Below, piece by piece: positions 37,241 through 49,570 of a DNA stretch of 64,000 nucleotides (position 1 is the stretch's first letter; every line of letters begins with the position of its first letter). The stretch covers positions 11,902,501 to 11,966,500 of the forward strand of contig CM076280.1 in assembly GCA_038380795.1 (NCBI GenBank), read 5' to 3'. The notes under the pieces are model-generated. The model made no database searches and had not been told where the DNA came from. It saw only the letters and a program-made list of their open reading frames with translations. Origin of the DNA: Pyrocephalus nanus (Eukaryota > Chordata > Aves > Passeriformes > Tyrannidae). A program made the position numbers and the translations under genes.

Positions 37241-40200
37241 GGCATCACCTGCTAAGACCATTGTTGGTGCAGTTTGTAACACACCGTGTCTGGCACTGCG
37301 GTGCCCACGCATGCTGCTGGCTGTCAGAGCAGCAGCTCCCCTGGGCACGTCCTCTCCCCTTCTTCATTTGGATGTGAAGTTCTAGAACAGAGTAATTTGA
37401 AGTGGCCTGTTTCCTGGAGCACGGATTTTCACTGTGACAAATAACACAGACCTTGTCCATGTTGTATGTCTGGCTTCCTCAGCGCAGGTGGCACAGGCCC
37501 AGGCCCCCTAAGAGGCAGGGTGGATGGTTTGTGAATCAGATTCAGCTGCTTTTGGAATGTACAGAGTGAGCCCTCCCCAGCCAGGAGTGAGCCCCTTTGG
37601 AAGTGTCTTGGCAAGCCGCAGCAAGGTGACATGTGCTGACACCTGTGGTCCCTGGGCTCATCCAGTGCAGCTCATGGAACAAGAGGTGGGTGCCCAGCCC
37701 TCACCTGTGGGACCAGCAGGTCTCTGATCCATCTGACAGGAGATCCAGTTGCTGCATAGAGGAGGAAGAGACCATTTTTGTTCTTCCTTCTTGCTCGGAT
37801 CTGACCCTCTTCAGAGAGGAGCTAGGACAGACCTGCAAGTGGGAAGCATCCTGTGTCATTTCCAGACCCATAGGCAGGTATGGGGATTGTTACCGAGGTC
37901 AAGCCAAGTGTATCCCAAGGTACAGCACTTTGGTCCTGATTTAGGTCTTCAGTACTCGGAGGCTCAGGAGCTGCTTTCCCGTTTTCCTGTGGGAGCACTA
38001 TTTGCAATCCCACGGTGACTGGTGCTGTGTCCAGGCTCACCACTGTCCACCTGATCATGCTTCCAACACAGAAATTGGCCAGCTGTTCCATTCCTACTAT
38101 TGATTTTACGTGGAGGAATTAGAAGAGGAAAAATCATTGCCTTGCATGCAGCTGGGGAGGTGGACAGGAGCAGTGGTCACACCCATCAGTAATCACTGCT
38201 GGTCCTGCATGTTACTGGTGCTGTATGGGTGCTCCAAGGCTGACCAGCTTTGCTCCTACTTGGAGAATCTGACCTTGCCTTCCAAAAGTCTTGACTGCCC
38301 TGGAAAACAAGCAGACAAGACACCTTTACTGAGCTAGAAATTTCTCCTGAATGCCCCCTCTCTAATTTACGTTCCCTCTCACTTCATTGCCTGCAGCAGA
38401 GCCCGTTAATGGTGGCAGTTTGTGACACAACTGAAGGCTCCTCTAACGGGCAGCTCTCCCACGATTCCACCCTGCACTGACTCCGGCTGCATCTGCCAGC
38501 ATGGTGGGGCTCAGCTTCTCCCACTCTGTTTCCCAGGCTCCACAGACTAATCCTTCCTTTGGCTGGCTCTGCTGCTGCTATGGCAATATTTTCTCCCCCA
38601 TCGTGGTAATCACGCAATGGTCTCTGAGAACAGCAGGAGAAGCAGTGCTTGGTAGATGCATAAAAGGTAAGATGAACTACATGTCATAAAACTTTTAAAA
38701 GTTCCTTTTTTGTGTTTGTGCGGGGGTTATTTTATATGGCTTTTGATATGAAGCTAAAATTGCACATCAAAAAGGATAATGCATCTTTAAGCTGTTACAA
38801 TGACTTTTTTCATTTAATGTCAGTGAGGAAAAAACCCCTCAGTTGGCTGAGTTACGTTGGTGAGATGGCTGTTTCATTCCATAAAGTGTCTGCAGTGGAT
38901 TTGAACAGTAGGAAATCCAAGGGTGATAAATAGCTATTTCTAAGTAAATTTCATGCAATTGCCCTTTGGTTAAAGTCTTTCCTCTCAGCACTTTCCTGTG
39001 CACATAGCCCAACTAATAATATTCAGGAGCAAGTGCTTTCCAGTGTGACAACTGATTGCACTTTGAAGCAGTAAATGGCTGATTTCATAATTGGTATAAT
39101 TTTTCACAAGTACCTGAATGTCATATACAGAAAGAATAAGCAACCTGGACTTAATACGGGAGCTTTTTCAATTCTCCTAAAAATCAATAATGTATTAAAC
39201 CCCTCTAACTGATTAAAATAATGTGAACCCTGAGTAGGTTTTGTGAGGAAGGCAGGTTTCTTCAAGGGTGGCAGATTTATGGCAAAAGGGTTAATACATG
39301 GGGAGAACAGGGATACGTTACAGATGGAGTCCGTTTTCCTAATTAAACTTTTATCAAGATTTTCGCAGTTTGAATTGTTTCACTTAGCACGATGGGAAGG
39401 AGCGTTTCCTTCAGCGTTCAGGGCAGCTCCTGCCGAGTGTGTGATACCAAGAGCTCTGTCCTCGCAGGAAGTGTGCAGATTCTGAGGAGAGGAAAGATGG
39501 AATCCATTCCAAAAGCATCACGTCAGCTCCGGAGGGTCCTGTGCCCTGTGGCAGGAGAGGTGCAGGGCAGATTTTGGGGGCAAGCTGCACAGGTTGTTGC
39601 TGGCTCCACAGGGGCCTGAGCCGGGGATTCAGGATGGGTCCAGCCTGGGGAGGAGGCTGCTGTGGGTGCCATCCCAGGGCACAGGGGGCACCTGCAGGCT
39701 CAGGGGCCTCTTTGTATGGAGAAGTTCAAGGAGCGTCACAGAGAAGTGAATGTGACTGGCAGGGCTACAGAAGACAGAGCCTCTCACTGGGAGCTAAGCA
39801 GGAGGTTGGGGTTTTTTTCCCAGAATCTGAAGATTTCTTGAAATCCTTTCAGACTATTGTGGAAAAATGTCTGAAGGTCTATTGAGAAAATTATTTGTAA
39901 AGCTAAAGCAGAGATGCAGCCTGATGGCAGGGGCGTGCAGGTGGCAGGGCACAAGCGGGGAGGAGGGTGCAGAGGGCAGGTGAGGGAGTGGGCACCTGGC
40001 ACCCCGTGGGTGTGTCAGGGGTGCAGCAGCACCCACCACCCCTCCCAGCATCACTGTGTGTGGCTGGTGTCTTGGGGGTCAGAGCAGTGGGATGTGCAGG
40101 AATGCCTCAAGGGGAGATTTGGAAACAAGATCTCTGGTGTTAAAGCCTGGGCAAGCTGCTGGTGTTGGTCCCCAGTGCCGTGGGCATCTGCCCAGCCTGA

Positions 40201-41750
40201 CAAGGTGGCACCGTGTCACCTCTGCGTGGGGAGGCCACGGCCCTGCTTGCCCCCACACTGTGGGTGGGAGCACATGTCCCTGCCAGATCTGCCCCTGCAT
40301 TTCCCCAAGGGAGGGTTGTTCCTTCTCAGGGGGGTCACAGGCAGGTGGATTGAGGAATCTATTTAAACTTCTCTCCTCAAGATCACGATCAGACATCCTA
40401 AGCTATGCATTATTCACATTTGTCTGTTGTTTCTAACTCATTTCCTATTTTCCAGCTGAGGGACTCTGCCAGAAGCACTCTTTGCCAGAGATTAAAACAA
40501 TTTAGGAAGCAGACACCCAATTCCTTTCTTTGGATAGTAGGCAAATTGGATATCTGTGAGAAGCAAGCAAATTTTATTATCAACAGATAGTTTGCTACTT
40601 AACTATCCTTAGGAATCCCCCAGCATTTCCAGGCGTTTGTTGGTTGTCCTGAGCCCAGAGGCACGTGTGGCACATGCCCTGCTGAGGAGCCTGGTGCTCC
40701 CATGGGTGCTGGGAGGCAGTGTGGGGAGCAGGTATTTAATGGCAGAGAAGGTGGCACAAAACAAATGTACCTGGTGCAGGAGGAGGAGCCCAAGGTGCTC
40801 CCTGGGATCTGGACCCGACCCAGTGAGCTCCCCAGGAGCTCTGGCTCTGTGGGCTGTGCTCTGACTGTCTCTCGTGTTTGTCCTGGGGCCAAGGGACACA
40901 GGAAATGGCATTGACAGTGGCTCTCCTTGGTTTGTATCAAAATATCTGTTTAAAGTACAATTATCACTAATTTGGTAATGTGCACCCCTAGATATGTAAA
41001 TTTTTTGGCTAATGGATGCATGTGGCAGGTCACAGTGGATGGGATGACATGGAATAACCAAATCAGAACCATTTCCTAGCTTTCTAAGCCGGTTTTCAGG
41101 GGTGTGTTTTAGTATCTGGAGGTCTTACAGATGCCTTCCCCATAGGCCACCTGGAGCTTCCTCCCAAGGAAGGTGCACATCCTGCATTTCCCAGTGTGTT
41201 GGGGCGGTGCAGGAAGTTCTGCAGCAGTCCAGGAACACGAAGGGGATGGCTCTTAAAATTATACAAGGATTAAAAAAAAAAATCATAGAATCATTCATCA
41301 GGATTGCTGTAGTTCTTGACCACATAGTCAATGATTTATTTAATCTTAATATATTCCACAAAGAGTCCCCATATTTCCATAAATATGTCATATCTACCTA
41401 ATACATAGTAATGAACCTGCTCCAAGGGTAAATAAATAAGATCTAAGCTCAGCAAGCCAATGTTTATCAAAGGGAGATATACAGATATTGAGTCCTTTAA
41501 AGTACCATTCTTCACAGCAATCACAACCAAGTTTGGCAATTTATAACGTGTCAAGTCAATTAGAAATCCCAGGGGGCTCAGAGCGAGCCCCAGCATGGGG
41601 GGCCTGAGGTCCAGCTGTGCATGTGCAAGTGGGTGTGAGCACGGTGGGGCACGGCTGTGGCACAGCCAGGGGCAGTGCAGCCCATCAGACCCCGCAGGAG
41701 AGCCCCACTGGCACTGCAGAGCTGTCAGCAATTCTAAAACACTGATCTGT
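37241..41750. other. noncoding DNA up to the CR1 fragment
   Basis: GC-rich at 37440-38040 and 39540-40330. AT-rich at 41260-41580, where an A-run precedes TCATAGAATCATT (41284), a possible isolated CR1 tail. No gene recognised. Confidence 0.4.
38690..39240. promoter_or_regulatory. AT-rich regulatory candidate
   Basis: Contains GATAATGCATC, CCCAACTAATAATATTC, TTTCATAATTGGTATAATT, AATACGGGAGC and CTGATTAAAATAATG. Texture resembles the other AT blocks, with few CpGs. Confidence 0.24.
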
Positions 41751-41820
41751 AGAGAATCATTGAGGTTGGAAAAACCCTCTGAGATCATCAAGTCCAACCA
41801 TTCCCCGAGTGGTGCCAAGA
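41751..41820 (-). mobile_element. CR1 LINE 3' end, short
   Basis: The reverse complement of the CR1 3' end is plain: AGAATCATTGAGGTTGGAAA, then CTCTGAGATCATCAAGTCCA and ACCATTCC, ending near GGTGCCAAG. Only about 70 bp remain, so this is a strongly 5'-truncated copy. A minus-strand open frame (41336-41818) begins inside it and has no coding meaning. Confidence 0.93.
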
Positions 41821-41829
41821 ATTTGCTAA

Positions 41830-42340
41830 TTTTTGTTCTGAGAATTGTCTATTATGAAAAACTGAAATAGTTTTAAACAGAAAATTTGATTTGGAGTGTT
41901 TTAATTTATCTTATTCCATTGTTCCATGGAATTACATGTATCAGTGTATTACATTATGAAATATGCTAACGTAAATATTTCCATACAAATACATTGAAAA
42001 TACCTAAAAATATGATTGCAAAGGGAAATAACTAATTTTTTTACAGATTGCACTTTCCTAATCTTATTTTCTGCAGCAAAGTATTTCATGTCATTTTTGT
42101 AATTAGTTTGACAAAGTCAATAATAATAGAATATTCTGATTATGTCAATATGACATGTAATATTATGCACTTCTCTACCATTATGCATATTATGACATGA
42201 CTTGACATGATATGATGGGTCACATTATGCACTACTACTGATGTTATAAAATAATGTAAAAGTAATGAAAACAAATTTTGAAATGAAAATTTTTTAAAGG
42301 AATTCATGACTTTTCCTGAGAGAAATTCCCAAGCAAATCT
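41830..42340. other. very AT-rich stretch with ATTATGCA and TGACATGA repeats
   Basis: ATTATGCA occurs exactly at 42162, 42180 and 42224, and TGACATGA at 42193 and 42203. The motifs are interleaved rather than a clean tandem array. This could be a decayed satellite or a cluster of C/EBP- or octamer-like sites. Confidence 0.4.
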
Positions 42341-43929
42341 TTTTCCTTTCTGTTTTAAAAAAGTTTTTCATTAGGTTACTCCGCTTTTCCCCCAAGTAAA
42401 ACCTTTCATTCCTCATCCTCAGCTTTGCTGCCTGCTTGTTGCTTTGTTCACCCACAGCAGCTGGGTTTGGTGTTGGCTTTTAAAGCTTTCCAGGAGGAGG
42501 GTGTGGGGAGCACAGGAACCTGGAGTGAGGGGATGAGTCCCAGCACAGGAGGTGACACTGGGTGACACCAGACTGGCACGTGCCTCACTTGTTTGCTCTC
42601 GTGTGAAGCACACAGCATGCTGATCCTGATTTATGTTCATTTTTAGAGGGATGCAATGATAATTTCCACCTTCCAGAAACACAGAGCAGTTTGGAAAACA
42701 TTTATGGCAGGTTGCTGGTAAGCTGGATGCTTGCAAGCCTGAGCTTGCCCAGTGTCCATGGCTGATGTGACTGCAAATGTGCAGATTTCCTGTGCAAATC
42801 TTTAAGTAAACGTGGCACTGCTGGCAGGCAGGTGGGAATTTTGGTGGCCTGGAGACTAAAGCAGGAACCCAACATGGGCACCAGGGACTGCAGGGTATGC
42901 TCTGTGTTCTCCTGTCTGTGAAGCAGTCAGTAACACAGCGGCTGGGATTCGGATTCATTTTTAATGAAACACTTTTTGCAACAATCCTACAGCAGCCCCA
43001 AATGGTGGCAGACAAGAGGACGCCAGGTGGAAGAACTGCTCCTGCCTCAGCAGCTTCCTGAGCCCCTCTGTGAGAGAAACCCCCCCTGATACTGTGGGGA
43101 GCAGTGGGGACAGGGTGGTGGGAAGGGGCACCGGGCAGGGGTGAGGACTGGCAGACAGTCCTGGCCATGGAAAAGCAGGGTCAGTGCTGGCAGGTGGTGT
43201 GAGGAAGAGGCTGATGAAGGGGGAAGGTGAGTAGGGGTGTGTTGGGGACCCCTTGACACGTGCTGCAGGGCGGGACAGGACAGGGCTGCCTGATCTCTCA
43301 CCCTCTGCCCACTGGGGTCCCGCACCCAGGCTGGTGCCTGTGGGGTCAGGCAGAGGCTGAGGGGGTCTGGTGGCACTCTGCCTTAAAAATGGACATCCCT
43401 TTCCCAGGTTTGGCTGCCAACCTCCAGGGCAGCCATGCAGGACCTGCTGCTGGGTGCCAGCCCTGTGAGATGGCCCCTCTGGGCACAGTGGGAGCATTGG
43501 GGGATCCAGTGTCCTCTCCCTGGTCTGATGTGGAATGGGCAGTGCTGATGAGAACTTCCCAGGCACAAGAGACCCTGGTGATGCAAGAAAGGTCATCCAG
43601 GAACCTCAACAGTGTTATCCTCAAATGGAAATGTCATTTTTTATTATTCAGAGCTGATAGAGTGCTCAGAATGAAGGCAGCTGATGGCAGGGGGAGCTTC
43701 ATCTCGGGCAGCTCGGCCTCTCCTGCACACGATGGGCTCAGAGCTCTCAGAGCCACCATCCTGCCTGGCCCCCCTGCTCTGGCCGTGGCACTGCAGCCTC
43801 AGAAAGGAAGTTCCTGGTGTTCCCGACCGGTGCTGGAATGTCGCTTCCATCTCCATGAATGCAAATGAACGGGGTTTGATCCAAATTGCATTTCCTTTCC
43901 GAGTCTGGAGTATGACGGCACATTAAAAC
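42341..43929. other. GC-rich noncoding DNA
   Basis: Two long overlapping open frames (minus 42419-43168, minus 42961-43596) and a plus frame (43260-43868) share the same GC-rich DNA, as expected from composition rather than coding. No domain in any. Confidence 0.45.
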
Positions 43930-44500
43930 CTGTAATATTCCACTGCTGGTCTTTTGCATGATTTTTTAATTAAAAAACTATGGAGTAAACAAACATTCTG
44001 CTCTGGAGTAGCCCTGCAGAGACCCATCCAGAGGAACATTCACAGCCCTCTACTTTTTCAACAAAGTTTATATCTTAACAAAAAAAAAAATAATAATAAT
44101 ATCACCCACCCTAACAGTTAGTATTGGGTAAAAGTTTGAAGTGAAAGGCAGCTGGCAACCTTCTCCAGCCCGTGAAATGATATTAACATTTTATTATTCT
44201 AAGGTGAGCTTTTTGAAACGGAATTTTAAATGTTACCCTGCTGTTCCAGAACACAAAAACCTTTAATTTTATGCAAATGAACAGCGAGGAGCTGAGCGCT
44301 TAATGTAAACGAACACTTTCTTTGTAGGAGAGGTTGGAAAGGAAAAAAAAATTCCCAGGGATTCTTTAATTGCTGTCTGAAATTATGTAAATCCCAGCGC
44401 TAGGCAGAACGCAATTATCCCGTGCCCCTCTCTGCCAGCATTGCTAATGTCTAACAAAATATCGGTGGGTGACATTTAGTCGAGGTAATGCAAATGAGAA
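43930..44500. promoter_or_regulatory. AT-rich conserved-element candidate with two octamers
   Basis: Exact ATGCAAAT octamers lie at 44271-44278 and 44488-44495, same orientation. Between them are GCTTAATGTAAACGAAC, AATTATGTAAATCCCAGCGC and several isolated CpGs (ATATCGG, TAGTCGAGG). The second octamer runs into GAGAATTAATTTTT. A-rich run at 44080-44092. No open frame of note. Confidence 0.38.
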
Positions 44501-44799
44501 TTAATTTTTTTCCAAGACAAAGGGCAGCGAAAAGATCACCTCGTTCCTGCACGGAGGGGGCAGAGCAGGGGGCGAGGGCAGCAGGAACTGGGGCGCATGG
44601 TGCTGGGGGGCAGCAGGGCCCAGCCCAAAGCCATCAGCGCTGCTTTATCTTTATTTCTCAGAGGGACAAAGCCTGGGGAAGGGGGGGGCTGGTTGTTTGT
44701 TTGTTTTTCTCTTTAACTCGTGGTCATCCCGGCCCGAGGGCAGGGTGGGAACCATGATTTAAACCCCCTAATGGCTCTGGCTGGTGGTGGGCAAAGGCA

Positions 44800-44925
44800 G
44801 CGGTGATTTATCACCTTCCCATGCTGATAACTAGCAATAATTCTATTAAATATTCAGAGTGAAGCTTTTGCAACACAATTATCAGACGGGGTTTGTTAAT
44901 GCAAAAATGCTCCTCGAGCACAAGA
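44800..44925. promoter_or_regulatory. AT-rich regulatory candidate
   Basis: Contains GATTTATCACC, CTAGCAATAATTCTATTAAA, ACACAATTATCAGACG and TGTTAATGCAAAAATGC, a TAAT/octamer-like cluster between GC-rich flanks. Confidence 0.25.
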
Positions 44926-47279
44926 AAGGGGCTGCTGATGTGGGTAAGGGGCTGTTTTGCAAAGGGCAAAAACTGCCCCCATGCCACCCAAGGCTGGGGG
45001 ACAGCTCACCCCACGTGGAGGTGGGGGTGGCTTGCAATAATGCAGGATAAATCAGGGATGTCATGCAGGGGTTTTCCTCCTTTTCTCTTTTTATTTTTCT
45101 TTTGGCTCCCTTTGCTTCAAAGGCCATAAGAGCCTGTGACCCTGCCGACCTTTTAAAGGGAAAAGGAACCCTGGTGGGAGCTGGCATGAGGCAAGGCAGG
45201 GCTGTGTGAGGATGGATACTCAGAAGGTAAGGGTAAGAAGTGCTCGAGGAATTACCCTTTGAAATGTACACTTTGCAGGGAGGCCCTGAGGATCATCCTG
45301 CTGAGGAGCCAGGCTGAGTTGCACCATCTGCTTGGGATTCAGGATAGGCAGGGCTGTGAAATATGAATTAAAAATACAGAGTAAGAGGAAATAGTTTCCT
45401 CTTGCCCTCCTGCAATTTTGGAAATTGAACCGAGCAAAGCTGGATGGCCTCATGCTGTGGCATTCCCTGTGACAGGGATGGGTCACTGGGACCCAGCTTG
45501 GACCCCAGACCCACACCACAGGCTTTGCTACCCAGCACCAGCCCCACCTGAGCATCACTGCTCTGGCAAAGCTCAGGCACATCTCTAGTTTTTATATTCA
45601 ATTCTTGCTGCATCAGCTCCCCATGGTCTTGCTACAGCAGCAGGTGAAGTGCCAGTGCCCACATGGAGCCCCGGACTCACAGGCTTTCTGGGCATCATCA
45701 CCAGCTGCCTGCTACTCGCTCCGTGATCCTGGTTACGAGTGAGGAGTTCCAGGGCCAAAAGAGGAATGGATAATATATCATCTGTTTCTCACTGTGTTCC
45801 CTGCCTCTGAGCTGCTGAAGCCAGTGCCCTGAGAAATGCATCCACTGACATCACACTGTGACCACCAGCCTGCCCATCCCGTCTCCACCCATGCTGGGCA
45901 CCCACAGGGGCTGCACAGTCCTGCACACAGGTACCCCCCAGGGGAGGAAGGTGAGGTGGTGCAACTGCAGGCGGGAGGTGTCTCTGTCTGCAGGACCCTG
46001 CTGCCATCCAGACAGAGGCTGTCCTTGTCCTCTGAAAATTTATAATCTTTATAATCCAAGACTTAGACTCTTCAAAGCTTTATGCCTGTCTTTAACCTGT
46101 AGCACATGCATAGTCTCAGTGGGATTTCTCATCTGTTAAGAGTTAAGCATGTACATAAATCTCTGCAGGCTGGGGCCCAAGGCATTCCCACGCACACATG
46201 CACACGCATTCCTGCACTCACGCGTCATGGAACAGCTCTGTGCAGCCACTGACGGAGCGTGCGTCACTGCAGGGCCACGCCGAGTCCCTGACACTCCTGC
46301 CAGCCTCCTGAACGTTACTTGAGCAGTTTGGATGCTGTTGGGGTGTTGAACTTCTGACACCACCTTTGGCAAATCCCCTCTCTGTGCCAGCATCTCTGGG
46401 AAGCAGGAGGGGGACGACAGCGCAGTGACAATGCCAGGGGTGAGCCAGGAGCTGCCCTGACAGCCACAGACAGCACCTGGGTCAGAGTGGGAACAGAAAA
46501 GAGCTCAGGAAAGCACTGATGTGCCATGCAGTTGGCATGGAAAGGGAAGCATGCTGAAGGTCTGCTGTGCAGCAAGGGTCTGCCTCGCCTCCCACCCCAT
46601 GGACTGCTTGCTCACAAACGTGCCTAGGGCAGCAGAAGAGGACCCAGGGCAGCACGTGCAGATGCTTCACTCCAGCCCAGCTCATCTAGTGCAGCCTCCT
46701 GTGCTCAAACACTCTCATGTAGATTGTCACCACATACCAATGCACCCCCTTCATTTTCACTGATGAAAGCTGGTCCAATGAGAACTGGAGTTAAACTAAT
46801 GAAAGAAACCACCAGATTTTTTGCAGACCAGTAGAACTGGTAAAATGCTGTGCCAGCTGCAGTATGTCCTGACAGCAGATGGTGCTTGTTGGGTGATTGT
46901 ATGTAGCAGCACTGTATTTGCAGGGCTCTGGGCTATGAGATCCACTGTACAAATCTCCAAACTTTAATTTCTATGTTGCAATCTCTGCCACCAAATGATG
47001 AAAAAAAAGGGGAGTACACTTCACATTCAAAATCATCCCTGTGAAGGCCTTTTTTTTCCCCCTCATGTAACGTTTTAAGATGTGACCTTCCACTAAGCTC
47101 TTTCCACTTCACATCTGATTTGCAATGGGAACACTTAAGGCCTCTTTAATTTGGGGTTAGAAATCCAGGCAAAGCCATCAGGTGAGAAGCAGTATTTCAT
47201 AAATGTCTTGTGTTCTGCAGCACTCGCTTTTTTAAGAGCAAAATCGCATTCATTTCCCCAAAGCATCACCTGCCCAGCC

Positions 47280-47420
47280 AGGCAGCCATGGCCATCAGCA
47301 GCGCAGGCTCCGCGGCTCGGCCGCGCCCGCGGTGCTCGGGTCAGCTGCTATTTGTCAAAGCAGCCGCGGCCGCGGCCCCAGGCAAAGCGCTGAGCACAGC
47401 ACGGCACCCTCTGAACTGAC
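47280..47420. promoter_or_regulatory. small CpG patch with short Kozak-type ORF
   Basis: A 130-bp patch is CpG-dense, with GCGGCTCGGCCGCGCCCGCG at 47311-47330 and GCCGCGGCCGCGG near 47363. An ATG at 47288 in good context (CAGCCATGG) opens 43 codons, ending at 47419, with an alanine run; the frame resembles nothing I know. The patch could be a minor promoter, a CpG-rich enhancer core, or a compositional accident. Confidence 0.35.
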
Positions 47421-48193
47421 CCGGGCACTTAGCCTTTCTGAGAAATATTTATGGAAAGGTCAGCAAATGCTTTGTGACAGGACTCTGGCACATCCCTAAC
47501 CCGCTTCTCTCCCGCTCCCTGTCTCGCCCACGTGCCAGGCGCGGAGCAGAGCAGGACCGCAGCTCCCTCCTGCCCACCTTTCCTCCTTCCCGTTGCACGA
47601 ACGCCACCGCCAGCCCCTGAGCTGGGGACTCATTCCCGGCTGTGCCCCGGCTGTTTCCAGAGGATGCTCCTGCATCAGCCCAGTGATTTCCCTTGTGCAC
47701 CCACGCCATCGCGGCTGTACTGCAGGAAGCAAAGCCCTTCTCCCCGTGCCCTGTCTGGCCTGGCCACAGCCTCTGCTGCCCCAGTCCCCATCTCTGTGTC
47801 ACCAACCTCTCCTTGGAGCTGAGGTTTGGGAGCCATGGTTGGACAGGAATGAGCAGGACCTGTTACTGCACAGGTAACAGTGCTCACACAGTGCTGGTGA
47901 GGAGGCAGCACCGTGCAGGGTGACAGCAGGATGGCTCCATGCACTGACCATGGTGGCACCAGGTTCCTTTTGCTGATGGCACCAGGTACCCTCGCCTCCA
48001 GAGCCAACTACACTTCCCCATCTCATTGCCAAAGGTGTCTGCATCAAACATGCTTTTGCTGTGCTCACTGTGACCATGCCTGGGCAGCCCCAGCTACTGG
48101 GATTGCTGCCCCATCTGCCGGCTCCATCTTTGCCTCCCATCCCACTGTCAGCAGTGCCAGCTGCCCAGACTGGCAGCTCCCGCTCTCAGGGAG

Positions 48194-48220
48194 GCAGACA
48201 GACTGACAGACAGACAGAGC
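48194..48220 (+). repeat. (CAGA)n short microsatellite
   Basis: About six imperfect CAGA units, followed by a short AGC run. Confidence 0.8.
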
Positions 48221-49369
48221 AGCAGCAGGAACCAATCACTCTAAACAGATTTACCACCTAGAAAGTTTCTTGTGAGAAAAGAGAGCCATGAGGAGCACAT
48301 GGTCCTGAGGAGGAAACAGGCTTATGTCCCTGAGCCCTCCTGCCCTGGAATGGCCCGGGCCACTAAGCAGATCAGAGCAAAACCCTCCCGAAGCTGGGTA
48401 ATTCCGCCTCTTTCCAATAAGCCGGTAACACCATTAATGGGGAGTCTGGCAGGGAAGGAACTGTGCTGGGAAAGCACTGCACCTCCACACACGGCCGATT
48501 AAAAAGGACTTAATCATGGAGAAGCCACAATGTGCACTATGTGGCATTATTCCTCTGAAATAAAATTTTATATACAGTCTATCTGAGAGTAGCACAAAAT
48601 AAATACTTCTAAAATCTATGATTACTGTAGGTTTTTTTTTTTTTTAATTTTATATTGGTGGCTGAGTTCTGCTCTTGCTCCAAAGGATTAGAGGGATAAT
48701 TCTATTACAATTTAGTAACAAGATTAAAAGAGCCAGTTATCCATTTATGGGGGTCTATGGAAACGAGCAGTGGCTTCTGGAGGTCTCAGGCTCTGAGTAG
48801 GTGTATCACTCACATCACAGACACATCCAAATCAGGTTAAGGCACAGGCAGGACATGCCCGAGGTGAAAAGGTCTCTGGGGCCACCTGTCCTGGCTATAC
48901 TGGGACAAGTGTTCAGGGGTTCGTGGGGCGAAAGGACACAGATGTGCAGATGTCCTAGTTTGAATGGTCATGGAGTGAGGAGAAAGGCAGGAAGAACAAG
49001 GAGTGTTCTAGAGGCAGAACACTTCAAGCAAGGTGTGGGACATCAGGGTTTTGGCATCTGTCCTATCACCACAGCTGGGAGAGGAATTTGGGACAGCTTC
49101 CATGGCAAATTTAGTTTCTTCCTTTTCAGAAGCAAATTCCTACATTTTTGAACTTTTTTTTTTTCCAAGTTTTCTGCAATTTTCTGGCTGAAAATGAGCA
49201 CAACAGAAGGTGCAAACACGGGAGATGTGGAGGAAGGGAACTCTTCAGTTGTGGTCACAAGTACCTCCACAAAAGCCCTGGCAGCGCTGGCCCAGCTCTG
49301 CCCCACAGGTTGGAAATTCCAGTCTGAAGCTCCCTCACAAAGAATTAACATTCCCATGAAGCTGCATGC

Positions 49370-49570
49370 ATGAAATTGGCATGAAACATCCAGTGTAAGA
49401 AAGTGGCCATCATGGCATCATTGTGTTTATCCTCTGAACTGATTAACTGATTGATATTTAATTGATTGCATGTCAGAGCACAACTTCAGCACATGCTGAT
49501 TGTCTTGCTGGCTGTTGCTAACAAGGCTGAAGAGCATTTAGTATAAATCCATAGGATCCATGAGTGCAGC
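49370..49570. promoter_or_regulatory. AT-rich regulatory candidate
   Basis: CTGATTAACTGATTGATATT and TAATTGATTGCATG give four TGATT words in 30 bp, then GTTGCTAACAAGG and TTAGTATAAATCC. Confidence 0.27.

Larger units (their letters stand above)
44926..49369. other. mostly GC-rich noncoding DNA
   Basis: Includes the CpG patch at 47280 and a 14-base T run near 48632. 48500-48750 is AT-rich (TAAAATTTTATATACAG). TGTCCTAGTTTGAATGG at 48953 resembles the start of an avian LTR, but no matching end was found. Confidence 0.4.

Noticed and set aside
41284..41297. TCATAGAATCATT, resembling an inverted CR1 tail
   Set aside because: No CR1 body follows; the real CR1 copy begins 470 bp further on.
42419..43168. 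249-codon minus frame
   Set aside because: No domain, Cys/Ser/Pro scatter typical of noncoding GC-rich DNA, and other long frames overlap it on both strands.
48953..49110. Possible LTR start (TGTCCTAGTTTGAATGG)
   Set aside because: No matching CA end, polyadenylation signal in place, primer-binding site or retroviral frame was found.
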